A DNA stretch of 64,000 nucleotides from JAIQFF01 sp963725615 (lineage in GTDB: Bacteria > Acidobacteriota > Terriglobia > Terriglobales > Acidobacteriaceae): assembly GCA_963725615.1 (NCBI GenBank), contig CAVRZO010000010.1:124001-188000 (forward strand), given 5' to 3'. The notes below the pieces were generated by a model, which made no database searches, was not told where the DNA came from, and saw only the letters and a program-made list of their open reading frames with translations. The translations under genes and the position numbers were made by a program. Of the stretch, positions 1-8,519 are shown piece after piece. Each line of letters starts with the position of its first letter. The first letter of the stretch is position 1.

Positions 1-497
1 GATCTTTGTCGGCAGACTTGGGCAGCAGCCGAAGCTCAGCGTCGTCCGCCACAATCTCTCCGATCAGGACGGGGGCGTCCCTCACTTTCGACCAGTCCTG
101 CTTCTTCCTCTCGCCTTTGGGTGGAACTTGTATAACCAAGCCCCTTGAGCTTGACCTGCCCGATTTTCCACGGCTTCCCCAGCAGTCCCGTGATGCCGGC
201 CTCGGCGGAGAACTCGCCGATCGAGATCAGCGGCGGCACATCGGTGCGGCCCTCGTGACGCAGCACCAGCCCTGAGCCTTCGATTCGCGCTCCCGGAAAG
301 AGGTAGACGTGAAAGTCTTTGAGTTCCACATCGGCGTGAAATTTCTGGCCGAGCATCTCCACAACCTTCTTGTGCAGATACGGATTGGAGAGATGGATTC
401 CGGTCACAATAACGCCCACGACCGCGATCACGACCAGTGATATCACGATCAGCAGAGTCTTGCTTACCGGTCTGGTCCTGGTCTCAGTCATTGGCAT
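1..497 (-). CDS. AsmA-like membrane-anchored protein, N-terminal part, apparent frameshift
   Basis: The reading frame from ATG 497 (alternative ATG 491) has a short basic N-terminus and then one membrane segment (LLIVISLVVIAVVGVIVTG), followed by a periplasmic region starting NPYLHKKVVEMLGQKF. This is the usual beginning of AsmA-like proteins, which help lipid and outer-membrane homeostasis. The open frame runs off into arginine-rich sequence after VKLKGLGY. Shifting by one base at the run of four C at 141-144 gives a clean continuation, GLVIQVPPKGERKKQDW and then GEIVADDAELRLLPK, typical of the family. So there is a one-base frameshift, either a sequencing error or a real break. The 3' end lies outside the window. 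The first ~58 residues of the longer open frame, upstream of 497, do not look like protein. Family assignment is by resemblance. Confidence 0.6.
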
Positions 498-673
498 CAG
501 TCTCTGACGCTGTTTCGCAGCCGGGGGTTGGCAGCAGAACGCCAGCAATCTTAGCGAAGTTGCGCCGGCCGACGCTATGGCGGTACTCAGGATCCGCCGC
601 AGGTCAGCCGATAGGTTGCATCCGCTGACGGAAATTCCTGACGGTCGGCATGATTGAGTTATCCTAACCATGC

Positions 674-1702
674 ATGAAACGGCGGTCGCCCACGCTCGAA
701 GGCTTTCAAACCATGTTTCGCCTGCCCGTGCTCGGGCTGGCCGAAATTGCCTGGCGATGGAGTTTTGGTATGGCGGCGGCAGCGGCGTTCGGGTTCACGC
801 TCCGCGAATACCTGGCCACTCTGCCGGTCACGGCGGGAGAGATGCTTTTGTTGCGCACCCGCCAGCCTGCCTTGATCGCGCAGGCTCTCGCCCGCATCTT
901 CCGGGGAAGCGCACCGCGGGCAGCGGCGGCATTATTCGTGCTCACCCTGGCCCTTACGCTGGCATGGATCGTGCTCGCGTCCGTTGGCCGTGCGCTCACA
1001 CTCGAAACGCTGCTTGAATACTTCCGCAATTCCAGCCGTCTACAACGCTTCGATTACACGCCGGGCAGGCTCGCCCGCGAAGCCGAGGGGCTTCCGGCCT
1101 CAACCAGGCAGGGCTTAGGCTCGCTCCTGATCCTGAATTTTCTTCGCGCCGCCACCATGCTGGCCGCCACCGTGGGTGTTGTCGGCGCCATGCTGGTCGC
1201 CCGAGCTGCCTCGTCGCCGGAAGACCCTTCCCCCGGGAAGGTGCTCTTGATCTTCTGGTTGTTAACCATGCTGATCGGCCTGGCGTGCCCTCTGTTGAAC
1301 TGGTATCTGTCGCTGGCCGCGATCTTCGTGGTACGAGATAAAGCTCCTGCATTCGGCGCTCTCGTCAAAGCCACGGACCTCTGCCGCATGCGCCCGGGTG
1401 CGCTGGCAGCTGCTGGCACCTGGTTCGGCATTGCACACGCGATTCTGTTCGTCGTTGCCACCTCAGCCGTGGCAGTTCCCCTGGGTTTCGCGGAAGTGCT
1501 GCCTGGAAGTATGGTCTTCGGCGGCGTGCTGCTGGTGACGTTGATCTATTTCGCCGCCGTAGATTTTCTCTACGTCGGCCGCCTGGCCACGTATGTGTTC
1601 CTGCTCGAAGAGCCGGAGCCGTCCGTGCAGCTTTCGTCGGACGACGACATTCTCAGCGATATTCCCGGCCTTGTTCCTCCCTTCGAAGCCGCCGGAAGCT
1701 AG
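674..1702 (+). CDS. Multi-pass membrane protein of unknown function
   Basis: A 342-residue protein with about five or six hydrophobic segments (around residues 75-100, 150-180, 195-225, 250-280 and 285-310 by eye) and an acidic C-terminal tail. No catalytic motif was recognised. It is divergent from the AsmA-like gene and 84 bp ahead of guaA. ATG 674 has no ribosome binding site. A -10-like TATCCT at 660-665 lies 8 bases upstream, so the message may begin almost at the start codon. A second ATG at 713 (MFRLPVLGLAEI) is an alternative start. Function unknown. Confidence 0.75.
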   Translation: MKRRSPTLEGFQTMFRLPVLGLAEIAWRWSFGMAAAAAFGFTLREYLATLPVTAGEMLLLRTRQPALIAQALARIFRGSAPRAAAALFVLTLALTLAWIVLASVGRALTLETLLEYFRNSSRLQRFDYTPGRLAREAEGLPASTRQGLGSLLILNFLRAATMLAATVGVVGAMLVARAASSPEDPSPGKVLLIFWLLTMLIGLACPLLNWYLSLAAIFVVRDKAPAFGALVKATDLCRMRPGALAAAGTWFGIAHAILFVVATSAVAVPLGFAEVLPGSMVFGGVLLVTLIYFAAVDFLYVGRLATYVFLLEEPEPSVQLSSDDDILSDIPGLVPPFEAAGS

Positions 1703-1786
1703 CGCAACTGAGAACCGAGAACTTCCCGAATATCAACTAGGGGCTCTCCCCCTTTACACGTCCTCTACAATCTGAGAAACTCGTCC

Positions 1787-3349
1787 GTGGAAACCCAGTC
1801 CATCGTCGTCCTTGATTTCGGGGCGCAATATTCCCAACTCATCGCGCGCCGCATCCGTGAACAAAGTGTCTTTTCGGTGGTGCTTCCCTGCACTGCCACG
1901 CTGGAAGAAATTCGTAGTTACTCGCCGGTAGGCATCATTCTTTCCGGCGGTCCGTCTTCGGTGTATGACGCTGATGCGCCGCCCGCTGATCCCGGCGTTC
2001 TTCAGTTGGGCTTGCCGGTGCTTGGCATCTGTTACGGACTGCAGTTCATGGTGCACACTCTTGGCGGCAAGGTGCGCGCCGCGGACAAGCGGGAGTATGG
2101 TCACGCCAACGTTGAAATCCAGAATGGGTGCCGCCTTTTCGAAGGACTCCCCGCAAAACTTTCAGTATGGATGTCGCATGGCGACGAAGCCGTAGAGCTG
2201 CCCGCTGGATTCCACTCGGTCGCCCGTTCCCCCAGTGCGGTGGCCGCCATCGAAGCACCCGAGCGAAAGATGTGGGCGGTGCAGTTCCATCCTGAAGTGC
2301 ATCACACCCAATCGGGCACAGACATTTTGCGTAACTTTGCCCTCAATATTTGTGGTGCGAAACCGACTTGGACGGCGCAGCACTTCATTGACGCTACCAT
2401 CGCCAGCGTGCGACAGACCGTGGGCGAGGGACGCGCCATCTGCGCTCTCTCGGGCGGCGTCGATTCGGCGGTCGCAGCCACCCTGGTGGATCGCGCCATG
2501 CGCGACGACAAGGGCTCTTGGCGGCTTACTTCGGTGTTCGTGAACAACGGCGTTTTGCGCAAGAATGAGTTCGAGAAGGTTCAGCGCGGCTTACGCGACA
2601 ACCTCGGCCTGCACCTGGTGGCAGTCGACGCCACTGAACGTTTCTTGACCAAGCTCGCCGGAGTGACCGACCCGGAAACCAAGCGCAAGATCATCGGCAA
2701 GGAATTCATCGCGGTTTTCGACGAGGAAGCGCAGCGTATAGAAAAAGCGGAAGGCAAGGTGGAGTGGCTGGTGCAGGGCACGCTCTATCCCGACGTGATC
2801 GAGTCGCGTTCCGTGCGCGGGCCGTCACAGACCATTAAGACCCATCACAACGTTGGTGGGTTGCCCGACAAGATGAAGCTCAAGCTGATCGAGCCGCTCA
2901 AAGACTTATTCAAGGATGAAGTCCGAAAAATTGGCCGGGACCTGGGCATGCCGGAAGAGGTTCTGCAACGCCAACCTTTCCCGGGACCGGGCTTGGCAGT
3001 CCGCATTCTGGGTGAAGTCACGCCTGAGCGCCTGAAGATTCTGCGCGAGTGCGACGACATCGTCGGCACCGAAATCAAGAAGGCTGGTCTCTACACCAAG
3101 ATCTGGCAGTCGTTCGCGGTCCTGCTGCCGGTGATGTCGGTCGGCGTGATGGGCGATCAGCGCACCTATGCCTACACCTGTGCCGTGCGCGCCGTCCATT
3201 CCGAGGACGGCATGACCGCCGACTGGGTCCCGCTCCCGCACGAAGTGCTGAAAACAATTTCCAGCCGGATCGTGAATGAGGTGAAGGGGGTGAACCGCGT
3301 GGTGTATGACATCACTTCGAAGCCGCCGGGAACGATCGAGTGGGAATGA
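1787..3349 (+). CDS. guaA: GMP synthase (glutamine-hydrolysing)
   Basis: Converts XMP to GMP using ATP and glutamine in the cytosol, the last step of guanine nucleotide synthesis. The 520-residue protein has the class I glutamine amidotransferase domain first: nucleophile Cys82 in GICYG, and His168 and Glu170 in QFHPE. The ATP pyrophosphatase domain follows with the P-loop SGGVDS at 222-227. The dimerisation domain holds QPFPGPGLAVR and the ending PPGTIEWE. Length and motifs are complete. The start is GTG; no Shine-Dalgarno is visible. A TACAAT box at 1766-1771 lies 15 bases upstream, so the leader would be very short. It appears to be a single-gene unit. Confidence 0.98.
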   Translation: METQSIVVLDFGAQYSQLIARRIREQSVFSVVLPCTATLEEIRSYSPVGIILSGGPSSVYDADAPPADPGVLQLGLPVLGICYGLQFMVHTLGGKVRAADKREYGHANVEIQNGCRLFEGLPAKLSVWMSHGDEAVELPAGFHSVARSPSAVAAIEAPERKMWAVQFHPEVHHTQSGTDILRNFALNICGAKPTWTAQHFIDATIASVRQTVGEGRAICALSGGVDSAVAATLVDRAMRDDKGSWRLTSVFVNNGVLRKNEFEKVQRGLRDNLGLHLVAVDATERFLTKLAGVTDPETKRKIIGKEFIAVFDEEAQRIEKAEGKVEWLVQGTLYPDVIESRSVRGPSQTIKTHHNVGGLPDKMKLKLIEPLKDLFKDEVRKIGRDLGMPEEVLQRQPFPGPGLAVRILGEVTPERLKILRECDDIVGTEIKKAGLYTKIWQSFAVLLPVMSVGVMGDQRTYAYTCAVRAVHSEDGMTADWVPLPHEVLKTISSRIVNEVKGVNRVVYDITSKPPGTIEWE

Positions 3350-3361
3350 CCTTCACAGCAT

Positions 3362-3424
3362 TGTCATCCTGAGCGGAATTATTTCATTCGCTTGCGAATG
3401 GAATGATGGAGTCGAAGGATGACA
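3362..3424. repeat. Palindromic repeat, TGTCATCCTGAG family
   Basis: The ends are a 9-bp inverted repeat (TGTCATCCT at 3362-3370, AGGATGACA at 3416-3424). The middle is a hairpin around CATTCGCTTGCGAATG. The same outer words occur at 31257-31320 and, inverted, from 31377. It overlaps the first in-frame ATG of the next gene (3419), which argues for a start further downstream. Confidence 0.85.
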
Positions 3425-3439
3425 CGAAAGCTTGATGCT

Positions 3440-5578
3440 ATGAGCAGCACGTCACTGAAAAAGATCGCCGTCTGCGTCGCTGTGGTGATGATCGCATCAG
3501 GTACTAGTCGATCTCAACTTTCTTCTCTCCCCATACAGCATTCAGCCCACGAAGGGCGCGATTGGCCGGTATATGGTGGCGCTCCGGAAAATACCCACTA
3601 CTCGTCCTTGACGCAAATCAATCGCGCGAACGTCAAGCGGCTGCAAGTTGCCTGGACTTTCGATACCGGCGAATCGGGCGGACTCCAGACCAGCCCGATC
3701 ATCGTGGGCGATGTCCTCTACGCGTATAGCCCCTCGCAAAAAGTGATTGCGCTGAACGCCGCCACCGGCAAGCTCTTGTGGAAGTTTGACCCTGCTGTGC
3801 ACGGATGGCAGCCGGCTCGCGGCCTGGCGTACTGGAGCGATGGCAAGGAAAAGTGCATCCTCGCAGGCATCATGAATTCGGTTTATGCGCTCGATGCGGA
3901 TACCGGAAAGCCGATCTCAAGCTTTGGGGAGAACGGCCGCATCGATCTGCGCAAAGATCTGGGGCGAGATCCGGAAACCCAGTCCATCGCGCTGACCAGC
4001 CCCGGGGTTGTCTACAAAGACCTGTTGATCGTTGGCGGCCGCGACCCGGAAACGCTGCCTGCGCCTCCCGGCGATATTCGCGCCTACAACGTCCGCACCG
4101 GCAAGCTCACGTGGTCGTTCCATACGATTCCGCATCCCGGCGAGTTGGGTTACGACACCTGGCCCAAGGACGCCTGGAAATACAGCGGCTCGGCCAATAA
4201 CTGGGCGGGCATGACGATTGATAACAAGCGTGGAATTCTGTACGTGCCGACGGGTTCGGCCGCCATGGATTTCTACGGCGCAAATCGGGTCGGCGACGAT
4301 CTCTTTGCCAACTGTCTCATCGCACTCAATGCAGACACCGGCGAACGAATCTGGCATTTCCAGGGAGTACGACACGACATCTGGGACCGGGACTTTCCTG
4401 CCCCGCCAATTCTGGCTACGGTGCAGCGCGATGGAAAAGAAATTGACGCCGTGGCCCAGACCAGCAAGCAGGGCTTCGTCTACTTGTTTGATCGCAGTAA
4501 CGGGAAGCCGCTGTTTCCCATCGAATACCGGAAATATCCTCCCAGCAACGTGCCGGGAGAGGTCGCTGCCGCGGAGCAGGGTCTGCCCACGAAGCCGGCG
4601 CCCTATGCGCGCCAGCGGCTCACCGAAGATCTGCTGACCAATCGGACTCCTGAAGCCCGCCGCTTGGCGGTCGAGCAATTCCGCAAGTTCCGCAGTGAAG
4701 GTCAATTCGTTCCGCTCAGCGTCGGCAAGGACACGGTTATATTTCCCGGCTTCGACGGGGGCGCCGAGTGGGGCGGGTCCGCCGTGGACCCCGCGACCGG
4801 AATCCTCTACGTGAACGCGAATGAAATGGCGTGGACGGGAGCCCTGGCGGAAAATACCGGCAACGCATCCAGCGGCCGCGGAATTTATCAGAGCCAGTGC
4901 AGCGCCTGCCATGGTGACAACATGGCGGGCTCCCCGCCGCAGTTCCCTGCCCTCATCGGCGTCGGCGACCGGATGAGTCCGAAGGAAATTGCCAGCACCA
5001 TCACCGCGGGCAAAGGGCGAATGCCGGCCTTCACTAATTTGATCGAGGAGCAGCTATTCGGGGTCATCGAATATGTGATGAGTGGCGAGAGTAAAGAACT
5101 GCAAAGTTCCACGGCAGCGCCGCTGGAAATGAAATACCGCTTCACCGGATACAAGAAGTTCCTGGATCCCGAGGGATATCCTGCGATTGCTCCGCCCTGG
5201 GGCACGTTGAACGCGATCAACCTGAACACCGGCGAGTATGCGTGGAAGATTCCGCTGGGCGAGTATCCCGAACTGGCCGCGCAGGGGCTGAAAAATACGG
5301 GAAGCGAGAATTATGGCGGGCCGATTGTGACCGCGGGCGGGCTGCTATTTATCGGAGCGTCCAATTTCGACCGGAAATTTCGCGCCTTCGACAAATCAAC
5401 CGGCGAACTGCTGTGGGAGACGACGCTGCCCTTCTCAGGCAACGCCACCCCAGCTACCTACGAAGTAGACGGACGCCAGTATGTGGTCATAGCCGCTGGC
5501 GGTGGCAAGGATCCCAAGCAAGGCTCGGGAGGGATTTACGTGGCGTTCGCGCTTCCTCGTGCCACCTCGTCCAACTAA
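3440..5578 (+). CDS. PQQ-dependent dehydrogenase with internal cytochrome c domain
   Basis: Exported quinoprotein expected to oxidise an alcohol or sugar in the periplasm and pass electrons to its own haem. From ATG 3440 the 712-residue protein begins with a signal peptide (KKIAVCVAVVMIASGTSRSQ). The beta-propeller blades carry repeated motifs such as ALNAATGKLLWKFD and ALNADTGERIWHF. A haem-binding CSACH at about residues 487-491 lies within a roughly 90-residue cytochrome c domain, followed by the last blades (NAINLNTGEYAWKIPLG, AFDKSTGELLWE). The cytochrome domain is therefore inserted in the propeller and is not attached at an end. ATG 3419 is in frame but lies inside a palindromic repeat, so 3440 is preferred. 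The substrate cannot be told from sequence. Confidence 0.9.
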   Translation: MSSTSLKKIAVCVAVVMIASGTSRSQLSSLPIQHSAHEGRDWPVYGGAPENTHYSSLTQINRANVKRLQVAWTFDTGESGGLQTSPIIVGDVLYAYSPSQKVIALNAATGKLLWKFDPAVHGWQPARGLAYWSDGKEKCILAGIMNSVYALDADTGKPISSFGENGRIDLRKDLGRDPETQSIALTSPGVVYKDLLIVGGRDPETLPAPPGDIRAYNVRTGKLTWSFHTIPHPGELGYDTWPKDAWKYSGSANNWAGMTIDNKRGILYVPTGSAAMDFYGANRVGDDLFANCLIALNADTGERIWHFQGVRHDIWDRDFPAPPILATVQRDGKEIDAVAQTSKQGFVYLFDRSNGKPLFPIEYRKYPPSNVPGEVAAAEQGLPTKPAPYARQRLTEDLLTNRTPEARRLAVEQFRKFRSEGQFVPLSVGKDTVIFPGFDGGAEWGGSAVDPATGILYVNANEMAWTGALAENTGNASSGRGIYQSQCSACHGDNMAGSPPQFPALIGVGDRMSPKEIASTITAGKGRMPAFTNLIEEQLFGVIEYVMSGESKELQSSTAAPLEMKYRFTGYKKFLDPEGYPAIAPPWGTLNAINLNTGEYAWKIPLGEYPELAAQGLKNTGSENYGGPIVTAGGLLFIGASNFDRKFRAFDKSTGELLWETTLPFSGNATPATYEVDGRQYVVIAAGGGKDPKQGSGGIYVAFALPRATSSN

Positions 5579-5607
5579 GGCGTCGGAAGACGCCGGCGAA
5601 GTTTGCT

Positions 5608-5633
5608 GGAGGACGGGCCTCCGCCCGGCCTCC
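5608..5633. repeat. Palindrome, GGAGGACGGGC family
   Basis: GGAGGACGGGCCTCCGCCCG followed by GCCTCC forms an imperfect hairpin between two converging genes. It could work as a bidirectional terminator, but no T-run follows. Related copies are at 27621-27647, 28920-28985 and 50335-50404. Confidence 0.7.
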
Positions 5634-5646
5634 AATTTCTGACGCT

Positions 5647-6438
5647 CTACTCCACTCTCTCCGAGATCCATCGCGAAACTGCTGTAGCCAACTTCCGGGG
5701 TGAGACGCGAATGGATTCCGCCACCAGCCAGTTTCGGAATCCCGGAATCACTAGCGTCTTGCCTTTGAGCAGGCCGCGGTAGCCAGCGCGAGCTACGGTC
5801 TTCGCGTCCATGGGACGAAGGTTCTTGAACAAGCGCGTAGCGTCGTTGCCGGCACGGCCGGCAAATCCGGTTTCGGTTGCTCCCGGACAGAGGCAAGTCA
5901 CGGTAATTCCCTTGTCAGCCAATTCGTTGGCCAAGGCCTCGGAGAAGGAAATCACATATGCCTTGGTGGCGTAGTAAACCGCCATCAACGGACCGGGTTG
6001 AAAGCCCGCAGTCGAAGCTACATTCATGATCTTGCCCGAGCGGCGCTCCAGCATGGGCCCGAGAAAGAGCTTGGTCAGTTCGGTGAGCGCGGTGACGTTG
6101 AGCTCGATCTGTCCCAGGTTTTCTTCCAACGGGGCTTCGGCGAATTCACCGTACCTGCCGTAACCGGCGTTGTTCACCAGAATGTCTACGGCAACGCCTT
6201 CGCTCTGTAGTTGCGCAAACAACGACCGCGGAGCGGACGGTTCAGTGAGATCGAGAGCAAATGTCTTGACCGTGATTCCGAACTGACGCTGCAGCTCATC
6301 GGCGACCTGCGCCAGCCGTGGTCCGTTGCGCGCGACCAGCACCAGGTTGTGATGGTCGTTGGCAAAGAGCTTGGCCAGTTCGTATCCAATGCCGCCGGAA
6401 GCACCGGTGATCAATGCGGTCGAGGCAGGTGCGTTCAT
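5647..6438 (-). CDS. Short-chain dehydrogenase/reductase
   Basis: Classical SDR of 263 residues. The cofactor motif TGASGGIG is at 11-18, NNAG at 89-92, the catalytic Ser is near 142 (NVASTAGF), and the YxxxK pair is Tyr155 and Lys159 (YYATK). An arginine in LVARNGPRL after the second strand suggests NADP(H). The C-terminus (SRWISERVE) resembles the DltE/YqjQ-type SDRs that act on lipids or unknown ketones. It is convergent with the PQQ dehydrogenase. The substrate is unknown. Confidence 0.9.
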   Translation of the reverse strand: MNAPASTALITGASGGIGYELAKLFANDHHNLVLVARNGPRLAQVADELQRQFGITVKTFALDLTEPSAPRSLFAQLQSEGVAVDILVNNAGYGRYGEFAEAPLEENLGQIELNVTALTELTKLFLGPMLERRSGKIMNVASTAGFQPGPLMAVYYATKAYVISFSEALANELADKGITVTCLCPGATETGFAGRAGNDATRLFKNLRPMDAKTVARAGYRGLLKGKTLVIPGFRNWLVAESIRVSPRKLATAVSRWISERVE

Positions 6439-6510
6439 TCCAGGTGTGAAGAAACATTCGCGATGTAAAGAAACCGCTGCAACTCAGAAGGCATGTGCTC
6501 TCGGGCGGTG

Positions 6511-6554
6511 CGGGCGGGACGCCCCCACGACAGCCGCCGGGACGGCGGCGCTAC
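6511..6554. repeat. Two adjacent palindromes (GGGCGGGACGCCC and CCGCCGGGACGGCGG)
   Basis: CGGGCGGGACGCCCC is followed by GACAGCCGCCGGGACGGCGG and CGCTAC. This is the same two-part design as the composite repeats at 33054-33102 and 40698-40746, with different stem bases. It lies between the SDR and the aldolase gene. Confidence 0.75.
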
Positions 6555-6618
6555 TTTGATCTCCGAGGAAAGGAGGCCAATGGAAGCCCGCAGTGCTGCC
6601 ATTGGCCTACACTCGGAC

Positions 6619-7626
6619 CTAGGCGGTGACCATCGCCGGCTCAACCCCGTAAATCGGATACCACGAAGTCGCAGCCTTCAATCGGGCATTCACGTTGTTG
6701 ATGTTCTTCACGCCTTCAGTCTCCAGCCATTCGCGGAAGGCATTGGCGCCCTGCTTGGCGTAAATCGGAATGCCATCTTTCCAGGTGGCCCGGCCGCAGA
6801 GCACACCATTGAACTTCACTCCGGACTCGGCAGCCAGTTCCAGGGCCTCGGTATACTCCGCGTTGCTCACACCTGCTGAAAGATAAATAAAGGGCTTGGT
6901 CGTGGCCGTCGCCGCCTCCAGGAACAGGCCCATGGCTTCCATCTTGCTGTAGGCTTTCTGTCCGCCGAAGGCCTTGGTGCCGTCCACATATTTCATATTG
7001 ATCGGCACTTCGACTTTGAGAACGTCCACACCGTAGCGGTCCTTGCTAAACTCTTTCATGCTGGCGGCCACGATCTTTGGCTTCTTCTTCGCATAGTCCA
7101 GGCCCTTTTCGTCCGCGCCTTCTTCGTAGCCCACGAATTCCAAGAAGAACGGAATATCATTGCCGCGGCATTCGTCTCCGATGCGTTCTACCCAGGCATG
7201 CTTTTTGTCGTTCACGTCCTTGGGGTCGAAGGGCGAGTAGTAGAGCAGGATCTTGAGGCAGTCCGCGCCCGCTTCTTTCAGGCGGCGCACTGACCAAAAA
7301 TCAAGCAGGTCACCCAGACGCCCGGGGCCAGTCTTGTCGTACCCGGTCTTTTCATAGGCTAGCAGCAATCCGGCATTCTTGGCCCGGCGCTTGGAAGCCG
7401 GCAGCCCCCACTCCGGATCGAGCAGAATGGCGCTGGCATGCGGCGTAAGCACCTCGGTCACCAGGGTCTTGAATTCTTCCATCATGGCGTCGCTCACTTC
7501 GGCGCCTTTTTCTTTGGCCAGCGATTTCTGTAACGAGCCGCGTTGGTCCATGGCGGCCGCGGCAATGACCCCGCGTTCGTTTGAAACATTCCTGAGCCCA
7601 GCCAGTTTTCCTGGGGTAAGTTTCAT
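6619..7626 (-). CDS. LacD-like class I aldolase (tagatose-1,6-bisphosphate aldolase family)
   Basis: Probable TIM-barrel aldolase of 335 residues. The N-terminus (MKLTPGKLAGLRNVSNERG, then AMDQRGSL), LLDPEWGLPA, the predicted Schiff-base lysine region VDVLKVEVPIN and the phosphate-binding stretch NGVLCGRATWKDGI match the LacD/tagatose-bisphosphate aldolase family. The start at 7626 is set by a good GGAGGA 6-7 bases upstream. The open frame extends back to 7743 but that extension reaches into a long inverted repeat. In organisms without a lactose/tagatose pathway such proteins may cleave other phosphorylated ketoses (for example sulfofructose- or fructose-type), so the substrate is open. Confidence 0.88.
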   Translation of the reverse strand: MKLTPGKLAGLRNVSNERGVIAAAAMDQRGSLQKSLAKEKGAEVSDAMMEEFKTLVTEVLTPHASAILLDPEWGLPASKRRAKNAGLLLAYEKTGYDKTGPGRLGDLLDFWSVRRLKEAGADCLKILLYYSPFDPKDVNDKKHAWVERIGDECRGNDIPFFLEFVGYEEGADEKGLDYAKKKPKIVAASMKEFSKDRYGVDVLKVEVPINMKYVDGTKAFGGQKAYSKMEAMGLFLEAATATTKPFIYLSAGVSNAEYTEALELAAESGVKFNGVLCGRATWKDGIPIYAKQGANAFREWLETEGVKNINNVNARLKAATSWYPIYGVEPAMVTA

Positions 7627-7740
7627 AAGTTCCTCCAATGAAAGCGTGGAATCGCCCCAATTGTAACCCATGGCGAAGGCAAGCGGCCCGGGATGGGGAA
7701 ATTTCGTGGTGGTGTACTTCGGAGATCCGGAAGGGTTTGT

Positions 7741-7832
7741 CATTCCGAAGCGCGGCTTTATCGCGCTAGGAATCTACTGCTTCGCTGCCGACAGGAAGCA
7801 GATTCCTCGCCGATAAAGCCGGCTTCGGAATG
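7741..7832. repeat. Long inverted repeat (about 40-bp arms)
   Basis: CATTCCGAAGCGCGGCTTTA from 7741 is mirrored by TAAAGCCGGCTTCGGAATG ending at 7832. The arms continue inward through AGGAATCT (left) and AGATTCCT (right) to GCTTC/GAAGC around a short loop. The arms differ by a few small gaps. It sits between divergent genes, upstream of the LacD-like aldolase gene. No ORF is present, so it is a palindromic dispersed-type element and not a transposase gene. Confidence 0.85.
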
Positions 7833-7932
7833 ACAACGGGTGGGGGATTTTTGAGCCCACTGCAGCGCCACCACCGCGGAAGGGCCCGCTCCTCAGGGTG
7901 ACAGTGCTATCCCTATCGCGGTTTAATGGCCC

Positions 7933-8484
7933 ATGCACATAGACTGGATCCTTCTGCCAGTGCTTCTGGCCACGATGGCGGCATTGCTTTTTGTTCTCCG
8001 CCGCACTCGTTTTGGTCCTCTTCTGCGCGAGCACATTGCCGAGCGTCCGCGGCGCCGGCTGTTTATTGCTTCGGTCAGCTTTTTTCTCACCTTCGCCATT
8101 GTGCGGGGCATGGTGTTCTGTATCGTGCACCATATTCCGCCCTTCCACTACGTCATCATGGAAGGCCGTCACATCCATCACCTGGTGTTCGGGATTCTTA
8201 TTCTGCTGTTGGTAGGCTATGGCTGGCTATGCGAGGTGGGAAACGGCAGCGATTCGTCGTCTGTCTTAGCCAGCGGTCTGATGTCGTTGTTCTATGGATT
8301 GGGCGCGGCGCTGACTCTCGATGAATTCGCTTTGTGGCTCAACTTGAAAGATGTCTACTTTGTTCGCGAGGGACGCTCCAGCTTCGACGCTATTATTCTT
8401 TTCGGCTCGCTGCTCGCCATCAGTACCTGGGGCGCTCCACTCTTCTCAGCTTTGGCCAAAGGCAAGAGCGCAAAGAGCGGCTAA
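7933..8484 (+). CDS. Integral membrane protein of unknown function
   Basis: A 183-residue protein with about five membrane segments. A histidine-rich patch (CIVHHIPPFHYVIMEGRHIHHL) lies between the second and third, then a loop with DEFALWLNLKDVYF. Histidines and acidic residues next to membrane segments could bind metal or haem, but this is speculation. TTTAAT at 7922-7927 is only 5 bases from the ATG and no ribosome binding site is seen, so a leaderless message is likely. No family name can be given with confidence. Confidence 0.75.
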   Translation: MHIDWILLPVLLATMAALLFVLRRTRFGPLLREHIAERPRRRLFIASVSFFLTFAIVRGMVFCIVHHIPPFHYVIMEGRHIHHLVFGILILLLVGYGWLCEVGNGSDSSSVLASGLMSLFYGLGAALTLDEFALWLNLKDVYFVREGRSSFDAIILFGSLLAISTWGAPLFSALAKGKSAKSG

Positions 8485-8519
8485 ATGCGCACAGAGAACC
8501 GAGAGCGCCGACGGGGCGT

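Noticed and set aside
3419..3439. Upstream ATG start for the PQQ dehydrogenase
   Set aside because: It lies in the right arm of a palindromic repeat. The ATG at 3440 gives a normal signal peptide.
3917..4912. 331-codon minus-strand open frame opposite the PQQ dehydrogenase
   Set aside because: A shadow frame. The plus-strand protein is clearly real and full length.
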